Origin: Gracilaria domingensis
Taxonomy: Eukaryota; Rhodophyta; Florideophyceae; Gracilariales; Gracilariaceae
Direction: 5' to 3'
Length of the DNA stretch: 64,000 bases
NCBI GenBank assembly: GCA_022539475.1
Contig: VCMS01000018.1
Span: 476,756 to 540,755, forward strand
Within the stretch, counting starts at the first letter, position 1. Each line of letters starts with the position of its first letter. The translations under genes were made by a program, and so were the position numbers. This document shows positions 55,481-64,000 of this stretch, piece after piece. The notes below the pieces were generated by a model that ran no database searches, was not told the DNA's origin, and was given only the letters and a program-made list of their open reading frames with translations.

Positions 55481-57960
55481 TCTGTCAGTGGATGCAGAAG
55501 TTTAAGCCGTACGATCGCCAGTGGTCCGGCTCGAAATTCCGGGGCCACTAGAGTTCTCTGCTGACTCGAAACGCTCTTAATCGAGCTTCAACATTCTTCT
55601 ACCCTTCGTTCTGTCACATCAACCGAGCTTTGGGTGCAACCAGCACAGGATTTTAACGAGGGTAGCAGCTTCCGAGTTAAATCGTGTCCGAGCTGAAACA
55701 GGCTCCTCCGGGGATTGATCGGACCGTTAGCCTTACCTCTCTCTGCCTCTCCGCCCGACTTCCAGGGAGTTGGACTTCCCAGCCCGGTTGCCTCATTAGC
55801 CAGAATGGAGCGTTGGGCTCTGTGCCTCCATCTGCATCAGTGTTTGGCCAACGGTTTCTATATTCTCGAAGGCGTTAGCTTCTCCCTCAATCATTTGGAA
55901 GCTTCCTTGTGCCCTTATCTGCATCAGTGTGCAACGAGTGTCTATATTGCTCGAACAGGTTAGCTTCTCCATCTACGTCATTCGAAGCGTCTTGGGTCTT
56001 TGTCATTTAGCCTATCATCACCCCCAGCCCCACCGCAGAACTTAGTAGTGATACAGGCGTAGTCCTCATAGTGAAGGGCTTGATTCGCTGACACCCGTGC
56101 TCAGTTCTTTTCTGTCACCCAAGTGTATGTCTTTTTGAAATGGATTAGCTCTGCCTAACTTCATCGGTTCGGTTTACTTATCCGGATCTGCTTCAATATC
56201 ACCAAGTCCTTGCTCTCTACACCAAGTAGAACCCAGCTATTACTCCGTGTTTGGTGCGTAATACTAAGTGTGAGCGAGCAATCTGTCTTGCCGTATTCCG
56301 GGTCCTTTTGACCGGGTCCAGCTCCTCCAATCGGGTTGAACCTCTGTTCCCATCTGCATCGCCTGGAATTGTATCAGGATCGCTCGTCTCCCCGGAATGT
56401 ATCGTGCGCACAAGTTCTCAGTATGGTCTACCCACGGTCCTGACAACACTTTAGGAAGCTTGAGCTTTTCTCCAAGTTTCTCAGTCCAGTCCTTCTGGAG
56501 TAGTCCTCAGTCTTCTGTGGAACCAAGTACAAGCCCCTGACAGCCGCGGGAATGTTTGTAGTCCGATCATTCACTAACATCACCCGGTGCTCAGATCTTC
56601 GTATTAACCGATTCCTTCAGATGAACGGGAATGCTTCTGCTTCAGTGTCATGAGGGTACCCGATCATTCGTCTCCGCCAAGACCTCGTTTGTAAGCCCAA
56701 CAGTGAACCGATATGTTCGGGTCGAGCCCGGGATTTCAGTCAGTGAGAGCGTTCTCGCTCTGTTCGCATTGCAGTCTGGTTCTCTTTCTCCAAGCTCGTC
56801 GATTTCTGCCAGGGGTAGCATAATCTCCTCGCTATTGGATCGTTACGGCGGAACTAGGTCTGCCCAAGTCTCCGCTGCAAGCGGGAAAGTAAGTGGTACG
56901 AGCCAACATAACCATTGCAGGTCGCCCTGAGTCCTGTGCGCTTCAGTGATTGGATGTCCCTACTCTTTCAGTTTCACTTGTGTCGCGAAACAGTTCGTTC
57001 AGATGATGTCTGTTGCCATCTTCATTCCTGCAAATTGTCATCCCGTTTTCTCACCATTTGTCCGAATCGACAAGTTTTTAGTAGCTGATCACCTTTTTGA
57101 AGCATAACGAAGCAATAAGTTTCGTCCCCGGCTTAGCTCTTCAAGTGCATCTGGAGTGGTCCTAACTCTCACTCTGAACCAAGCAATATGTGCAGTAGCA
57201 GGCCAGATATGTCACCGAGGTCAAACTTGATGCAGTCAGGTGCACTCAGGACCCCTCTTGCCCCGACCTCTCCGTCCTTTCACGCTTGGAGTAGATAAAC
57301 TTTGCTTCGCGAGGCAAGTCTGTGAGGGAATTCCCCTAGTCCAATGTTTGACGGGTGAGCCAGTTCATTTCACTAGTGAAGGTGTTGATTCAGAAACAAA
57401 CTTTCGGCGTCCAATCCTGCGACAAGTGTGACGAAACCTCTTCGAACAGTTGTTTGAGGCAAAGTATGTATTGCCATCCCCGATAGTTGCGACAAACCCA
57501 CCTGTCGAAGAAGAGGTCACCGATATGTCTCTGGTCTGAGTTGAACCATGGGTACCATCAGTGTCCTTCGCCTTAATGGTAACCTTGGCACTTGGGTGAT
57601 CCCGTGCGAATTCAGCAACATGATGGTAGTCTCCACTTTCATATCTCCCATAGGAGTAACATGGTAACCCGACTCAGGTGGGATAGCTCCAGAGGTGAGG
57701 ATCTTTTCCGAGCATTGGTGGTATGAGCGGCTCTAGCAGTAGGTTCTCTTGTGCTCTTCTAGTTGTTTGCGTCTGGTTACAGTCTTGTTGCAGCTATTCC
57801 GGACTTTGGAAAAGCACCCGTCTCATCGCCTTCACGAGAGAGATTCAAACCAATGAAGGTATTATCTGATGTCAGCAGTGTAAGCTTTGATCAGATGAGA
57901 TGCGATACGATCTACCATGGCACAAGTGTGGCGAAGTGCATCCGAACTGTCGGAACTCAG
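55481..57960 (-). pseudogene. Heavily decayed gene, possible extracellular repeat protein
   Basis: Several protein-like pieces are seen on the minus strand in varying frames: NTFIGLNLSREGDETGAFPK near 57850, DHPSAKVTIKAKDTDGTHGS near 57580, SLTEIPGSTRTYRFTVGLTN near 56730, DPDTIPGDADGNRGST near 56370, and the repeats near 55800-55985. The third has the look of a beta-sandwich (PKD/REJ-like) strand, T-Y-x-F-T-V. The opposite strand shows only Ser/Pro-rich readings. Strand choice and family are tentative; it may be two or more unrelated remnants. Confidence 0.25.
55795..55985. repeat. Tandem repeat of about 87 bp, two to three copies
   Basis: Units share ATCTGCATCAGTGT, TCTATATT-CTCGAA and GTTAGCTTCTCC in the same order (for example at 55829, 55857 and 55877 and again at 55917, 55939 and 55960). 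On the minus strand this corresponds to a 29-residue repeat starting EAN-(L/A)-FE and containing TLMQ. Confidence 0.6.
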
Positions 57961-58130
57961 TAGTGGAAAATGGGCAGGGAACTGCTGCCCGCGGCTAGGG
58001 GACAGTTCTGGCCTTATGAGGCCTGGTGCGCACGGTGCGCTCCTCTCAGTGATAACCAGGTAGCTAGTCCCTGGATGTGGTTGCGCTGAGTCAGTTGTCT
58101 CCTGATTCTACGGATCAGCGCTCTCCAACG
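57961..58130. other. Cluster of short stem-loops
   Basis: GGGCAG-GAACT-CTGCCC (57972 on), GGCC-TTATGA-GGCC (58011 on), GAGGAGCGCACC-type pairing near 58030 and CCAGG-TAGCTAGT-CCTGG (58060 on) follow each other. This may be a structured RNA region or chance in GC-rich DNA. Confidence 0.25.
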
Positions 58131-60999
58131 TCAGCCCACTCCTTCTGACCCCCCTTCCTTCCGTCTCTAGGAGCATCATCTTCATCGAAGACCGATCAAA
58201 CTCGGAACTAGGGCGAACTCCCAGGCAAGGGAAAGGGAGCCCGTGGCGAGAGCCGAGACGAGTCTTTGTTCGTTTTCGACTCATCAGTGCCTCTCGTGAG
58301 AGTTATCGTAGACGAAGAGATCCTTTCTACCTCTGGCAGGTGTGAAATGAAGACAAAAGCAAGCCACGACGATCTCGGTGATTGTGAGTGCGTTGACTCC
58401 GTGTTGTTGCTGAGCTCGACAGGGATCTCGATTCCCAGGAGGCGAATTCTGATTCATATCAAGCATGCAATTAACTGACACTAACGACATTGTATATATA
58501 GAATCGGAGACTAAAATGGGGGAAATGGTTGAGAAAGGTACAGCTTGTCTAATGATCCTGAAAAAACAACGATATTCATACAATAAAGTGAGGCATGACA
58601 CCGAAGAGCCACCAACTGTGCAAAGCACAGAAGTACCACCGAGCAATAATGGATGTGTAGGAAGCCCCATCTGCCTTGACATGTCCAGGTATAAATAATA
58701 CCAACCGCCGCGAACAAGCACATCAACACAATGTGACGCTCGAGACCCGGCTGTCGTTTGATAAATCGAAATGACCAAAGGTGGTGCAGGGTGGTCAAGG
58801 ATGAAAGTCTGCTTCAAAGAGAAAATGAAAGAGAGCTCAGGAATACGTGCTGTTTACCAATCGTATTGGAAGGGCCAGACCCTGAGGCTTGCGAAGTAGG
58901 ACTCGGAAGTCGTCTTGAGCGCTCTTCGGTCTCTGATTCGTTACTTAAGTGCCGAACTGTTGAAATGATGTAAGGTCGGATTATCGGTTTGACGGTCAGA
59001 TGCGAAGCGCACCGTAATGTAGGGAAACGAGATGAAGAAGTCCAGGGAAAAAGCCAAGGAAAAGAGGAAGCAGAGTTATAATTGGCTCTTCGTTTGAAGA
59101 GAACAATGCCGCGACAAAAAAACATTCGGAAAAGAATATCCAGGAGGCCAGCGAGCCTCCTCCTTGGTTCACTGATAGCGATAAATTGACTAAACAACTA
59201 TGCGTCGCGGCTCAATTAGTGTTAGCCGTTAACAGTCAAAAACATGCCTAAAATTATTCTAACCAATATAAAAAAACCATAAACAAAACACTATGTCTAA
59301 ACTTGCATTTTTCAACATCGACCAACGCCGTCATGACGATTGTCTCACCACTATTCCGATCATTTTCCTTACGCACCGGAGCACCCTCATTGATCAATGC
59401 TGTTGGCAGTCTGACCACACTATCAACATAAGGGCACAATGAACGCTCTTTTGAAGAAGAAAAAAAGAATCTCGCGAGGCTCAGAAATGTGGGAGCAAGA
59501 GTTTTGCAACCGTAGTATGTTTAAATTGGAGACATTGCAGGTAGTCAGAATTCCCTTATTTCGCTTACAAAGATGCTAAGCTAATGTCATGCGAGCTCAT
59601 TCCTGTGGGTTCACTCTAATTGGTCATAAAAACTTCAATGATAGTTCGGCAGCTAGCAAAAAGGAATGACTGGAAGCCTGGGAAGACAAAAATGCTCGCT
59701 CGCTACCTTGCTTGGCGGGTAATCGGTACTTTGCAACTTCAACTTCTTGATTTCCATGACTGCTCCTCCCGTCGGTTCGCTGACAACGATTAATTCCGCC
59801 ATAAAGTGGAATAGCCCGTCTTCCGCCCCACAAACCTTATCTCCTTATGCTTCAGATAAGCAATCTTCAGCACCAAACTTGCTTTCGCAGCAATGCTACA
59901 GCGGTCATCGTTTTATACACCAGAAATGAACATATAGCAGACTCTGCCAAATAAAACTTGAGCGCTCCTTCGGGAAAGCGTCGTATAGAATCTTTAAAGC
60001 GGCATGCAGTGCTCCTCAACCAAGTGATCCCCCATCCAACAAGTTTGCATCGCAACAGAGCAACCGCCCACTTCTAGATAAACCTCATACGGACACGTTG
60101 GATATACCGCAATCTACGTGAAAACGAGCGCGTTCGCGAAGCCCAAAGCCAGGGTACGTCAATGCCAGCTTGTACGATTACTGTCTGTTTCGTCTCCGGT
60201 ATAGATGAAGGAGCAGTTGGTGCCTGTTTCCTTGAAAAATATGGCTCCCAGCAAGCCCAGTTATCCGAAACTTAGCGATAACAACAGTGCTCCAGAAAGT
60301 AAAATGATTCCACATCGAACTCGTCTCCGTCATAATATTTCGTTCAACTACCATTCTTCCTGAGCCAGTGATTACCTCCTCGACATCAAATGTGAACCAA
60401 ACGTCTCATATGATGCATGGCATCCTGAAAGATTGCACGAACGCCCATCGTGCAGCGCCAAACACAGGCTTGAGAATTGATGGGAATCCAACGAATCAAC
60501 GCAGCCGAATGTCATCGTACTTGAGAAGCTCTTCTAAACGCGGGCAACAGCAAACAGGCCTCAGCCTCGGGCTGCGAGTCTTACGCTTATTGGCAGCCTT
60601 CTCACACTTTCGCAGATTGACGTTTTTCTCCACTCCAAGCGCGGCTGGCAATGCGGCTGCGGCGCCAAAGGACCTGCGTTTTCGGAACAGTGTGACAGCA
60701 TCAAACTCCGCTTCGACAGGATTCTAGAATACTTCCATACGCGCTCGAACAGGCTGCATATGCTGTGAAATCAGCTCTATGAACTGGTGGCCGGAACGAT
60801 GGAGGGGAAAAAAAGGCGCCGGCCGAGGAAGTCGGCCGCGGACGTGTTTGGCGCGGAGGCCCCGGTGAACGCGACGCGTTGACAGGCGGTTCTGCTGGCA
60901 CGGGTTGTTGCAGACGCGCCGTCGTCCAGACATGTCATAATGTCATGCGGTATGCAGCTGGGCGAGTAAGTTGTGTGTAGGTCCCGCTACCCTAACACA
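58131..60999. other. No gene supported
   Basis: The best candidate is a plus-strand 77-codon frame at 58465-58698 starting with ATG (MQLTDTNDIVYIESETKMGE...), overlapped by a 177-codon minus-strand frame (58284-58817). Neither has a motif. The frames at 60368-60727 (plus) and 60701-60933 (minus) are likewise unconvincing. Confidence 0.3.
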
Positions 61000-61380
61000 A
61001 CTGAAACACCGTCGGCCCGCGGGCAGGTACGTTAATCTGGAAGGCGTTGCCCGTCGATGTGTTTGGAGGTCTGTGGCCTACCGAATGTGCCGAAAAACGT
61101 GCCCACGGGCGGGGGTCCGGTCGTGTAGGGTAGGTACCCTAAACGACCGGACCCCCCCGCCGCGGGCATAAAATCGCACATTTTTCAAAAAGATCGCCAA
61201 AACTGTGCCGCAGGCGGGGGGTCGGTTCGGTTAGGTTAGCACCCTAACACGACCGACCCCCGCGCCCGCGGCTAAAATATCACATTTCTAAAAAAACAGC
61301 CGCAAACTGCCCGGCGGGCGGGGGTCCGGTGGTCAGGTACCACGCCTAACACAACCGACCCCCCACGCCCGCGGGCAACT
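60975..61380. repeat. Tandem array of GC-rich hairpins, about 104-bp period
   Basis: Three full units begin at about 61101, 61206 and 61309, and a degenerate half unit lies at 60975-61030. Each unit is an inverted repeat: a G-rich arm (GCCC-GCGGGCGGGGGTC-GGT), a TAGGGT / ACCCTA step around a 2-8 nt centre, then the C-rich partner arm ending GCGGGC. Units are joined by about 35 bp of AT-rich spacer containing CACATTT. Confidence 0.8.
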
Positions 61381-61576
61381 TCATGCCACATTTTGCACCA
61401 TTCCGAGACCTCCCACAAAACACCTTCCTGACCCTTCCCGCATTTCCCCGATTTAACGGGTGCCAACCCCCGCCGCCAATCACGTGGACGCTTGCTGCGC
61501 CACGTAAATTGCGGGAGGTTAAAAGGCTGTACAGACAACGCGTCTACATAAATGAGAGTTAAATCTCCATTATTTT

Positions 61577-61987
61577 ATGAGCGCTTTAAAGAGCACATTC
61601 AAGAACGCCACCCATTACCGTATAAAACCATGTTTCAGCGTTTTAAAACCCTCCAAAAACACAGTGATGCATTTACTCCACAGTCCTTGTGCCAAGCACC
61701 AAATCATTCCTGTGACCGCTTACCATTCTAACGATAAATATAAATCATCAGACAAGACTTCCATGCTAGTTTTCGTTACAATTAATGCTCACCTAATTAA
61801 GGAAACTCATCGGAACCATGTGTTATTCTACAACGCTGTGTATCGTTTAACACATACACTATTTACACTCCTCAAAGCAGCAAGTGACGAACTACAAAAG
61901 GCGCCTCACACACCGCACGCTGACGAAAGCCAAATAAATTCGCCGGGAAGCGGCAGCTGTAACAAAGTGACGACAGTAGAATCCTAA
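61577..61987 (+). CDS. Hypothetical protein
   Basis: ATG 61577 opens a 136-codon frame ending in TAA 61985-61987, starting about 200 bp after the hairpin array. The middle (MLVFVTINAHLIKETHRNHV, LFYNAVYRLTHTLFTLLKAA) could form helices; the rest is polar. No family is recognised and no promoter can be named. It could be chance. Confidence 0.25.
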   Translation: MSALKSTFKNATHYRIKPCFSVLKPSKNTVMHLLHSPCAKHQIIPVTAYHSNDKYKSSDKTSMLVFVTINAHLIKETHRNHVLFYNAVYRLTHTLFTLLKAASDELQKAPHTPHADESQINSPGSGSCNKVTTVES

Positions 61988-64000
61988 CTAAAACTCGCCA
62001 CCATGTTTCCGGTAAGAAACAAATTCCCCGATGATTAGAAGATAATACTCAGCTAGCGATCGAGCGCACCAGCTCTGCATACGTTACTTATACCCGAATT
62101 AATTGGTTCTTCAAACCGAACGGTGGTAAAAAAGCAATGAACGGCCATTTCAACGACCATAGAATCTCCGAAATTAATAGTCGTAGTGGATTTCTCTGCG
62201 GACACTGAAAAGAAATAAATGCGAGTTCTGACAAGCTAACTATTACAATGATCACTAACAGGTCTAGAAACGGGGCCTTAACAGCTCCTGATATGCTACA
62301 TTCATTCAGTATAAAACTCTATGGAAGGAGAAACGCACAAGAGTCGTAGCCTGAAAGCAAAAAGATCGGTAGTCATATAGAAAACCCCTCAGCCCCGGCG
62401 TGCTTGGCTGAGCACATGGACAATTCCAAATTATTGAGATCGCATCGCTTTTTCCCCATTAACAAGGCCTGTCACCAACATACAAGACGAAGACATAAAA
62501 TCGACGGGTTGTGGAGATACTGTAAAATGCTTGCAATGTTTTATCTTCTTCTGCTAAGCCGTTGGATAAAACTTCAGAGTTTCACTTCCAAGCTATGAAT
62601 TGCTGGCGACACTTCGTCGAAGGACATTAAAGGCTTCCAATTCTGTCCACCGAAGTGACGAAATAAGCTTTCACTAACAAATGGCCACGATTGCCCTATA
62701 AGTAGTCCAAGCCGAAGTCCCGATACCTGAGAGAAAAATTGTTCTCATTGGGGCCGCTGTCCTGCGCTCCTATCAGATTTCAAAGAAATTCCATCATGAA
62801 AGAAAAACATGTTCAATGGTCTTTGTATGCTTGGCCCCTCATTCGAATTGAGATCACCTTGGTGTAGTTTCATCTAGAACCTGCCTTTTTCGGTGGAACA
62901 AATCCGATATGCCAAACGTCTGCAGAAAACGTTGCCATGCATGGGAGTAGATAGATTTGCGCTGTAAAAGTTCCGAGATTGAGTACCTATCGTCATTCGC
63001 AAATGAACGTGACGCGGATGATTCTATGGCACGTGCTTAGGGTCTCTGACTTACAACTCTCTCGATTTCTGAGTATTAATCGATTTCAATAGCCGAGATG
63101 CAGGTTGTAACGTTCAAGAAAGCTCTCCTGTTCGAACAGACTGCATGTTAAATAACCCCTGATGAATCTACGGTCAAGGAGTTTTGAATGGACGACAGAA
63201 TAAGAAATATGGAATTAGAACGCCATAGAGTATAGAGACTTAGATCTCCTCTCCCTTGCACGACGTAAACGTCGTTCTCGCCTCGCCTTCTTTTCATATC
63301 GAACATGACTGAGTAGTCTTTCTGACTCTTTTAGTGTTCGTTTGAGAGGGTCCATAGAAGGACGTAAGAAAATTACTGCATAAGAGATGAAGAGGGGCTT
63401 TGCATTCTATGACAAGGCTTTGCGTTTTGATCCAATGAAGAATGACACAAATGTCCTTACCCTCAGAATATCCGCCAACCAATAAACTTTGCCAAAGAAA
63501 GACTGCCCACTCGACTAGTTGTCTGCGCCGATGGAACTGAAACCTGTTCTGCGTGAATTAGAATGGGGCCCAGGACTTGACGAAAGAGATTCTTGAAGGA
63601 TTTGCACCTGCACTCGCGTAGAACTTGCTTAGAAACGAAAGTGGCATTGGTTGCTCAGATGCAGGAAACCTCGATCAGTTGATAGGCGACAGTGCCACTA
63701 CTTGATGTCATCGACGGATACACTACGGGCGAAGCTCGTCGGAGAAGTATGAGAAAATGAGTGAGAGATAGGGGGTAAGCGATTTTTGCTTTAAGAGTGT
63801 TGCAGACTATCGGTGTATACTGCCAGAATACCACCGAAAGATTCGCTGTAACTGATTCTGGTACAGTACCACACTTATCTTACTATCCAAAGCAGCCATG
63901 ACCATTTCCTTCTTAATTTTTTGATGGTGGCGTCTCTTGCGAGAGAGCCGGACATGGGGTGAATATTTTTCGGAATTGGTTTCTGAGGATAGGGTGGAAG
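61988..64000. other. No gene recognised
   Basis: Only short frames without motifs; base composition is unremarkable. Confidence 0.35.

Noticed and set aside
58284-58817. 177-codon minus-strand frame
   Set aside because: No motif, odd composition, and overlap with plus-strand frames; no evidence of coding.
1-64000. CRISPR arrays, rRNA operons and bacterial operon structure
   Set aside because: None seen. LTR elements, piggyBac, chromodomain and SET sequence show a eukaryotic nuclear origin.

Overview
The window is eukaryotic nuclear DNA made almost entirely of transposable elements and broken genes. I found no spliced gene and no rRNA, tRNA or CRISPR. The long coding stretches have no recognisable introns, and the element types present together are Plavaka/CACTA-like, two Ty1/copia lineages, a chromodomain Ty3/gypsy and a piggyBac. 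This mix suits an intron-poor alga, and a red alga is my best guess, but that is an inference; an oomycete or another protist is not excluded.

Layout. 1-4.75 kb: the 3' end of a TNP2-like transposase and a broken coiled-coil gene. 4.75-5.57 kb: an AT-rich stretch ending in a 117-bp hairpin element. 5.6-14.6 kb: two Plavaka/CACTA-like elements head to head. Each has a transposase gene converging on a second, unrecognised gene. Their inner arms form an almost identical inverted repeat of about 1.05 kb. 15.1-21.5 kb: two broken genes for modification enzymes facing away from each other. One reads as a beta-class DNA methyltransferase followed by a SET domain, the other as a 2-oxoglutarate/Fe(II) oxygenase. 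21.6-24.2 kb: a broken multi-pass membrane protein gene and a Lys-rich protein gene.

24.8-39.4 kb is a nest on the minus strand. An older copia element (A) was split by a younger copia element (B), which has a 5-bp target duplication ATCTT and two 353-bp LTRs. The 5' LTR of B was then split at a TTAA site by a 3239-bp piggyBac element with 16-bp terminal repeats. The piggyBac carries a nearly full-length transposase and a small convergent Cys-rich gene.

39.6-52.2 kb is a minus-strand chromodomain gypsy element with about 675-bp LTRs. Its pol is full of frameshifts and it contains a 781-bp assembly gap. Between the chromodomain and the 3' LTR lies a long intact open frame on the opposite strand, with its own TATA-like box. 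52.2-64 kb is mostly unassigned. It holds a short tandem repeat near 55.8 kb and a tandem array of GC-rich hairpins at 61.0-61.4 kb.

How the parts fit: nearly everything reads as selfish DNA in layers of different age. The parts most worth following are the methyltransferase/SET plus oxygenase pair, the antisense gene of the gypsy element, the second gene of the piggyBac element and the head-to-head Plavaka pair. All reading was by eye, without database searches.
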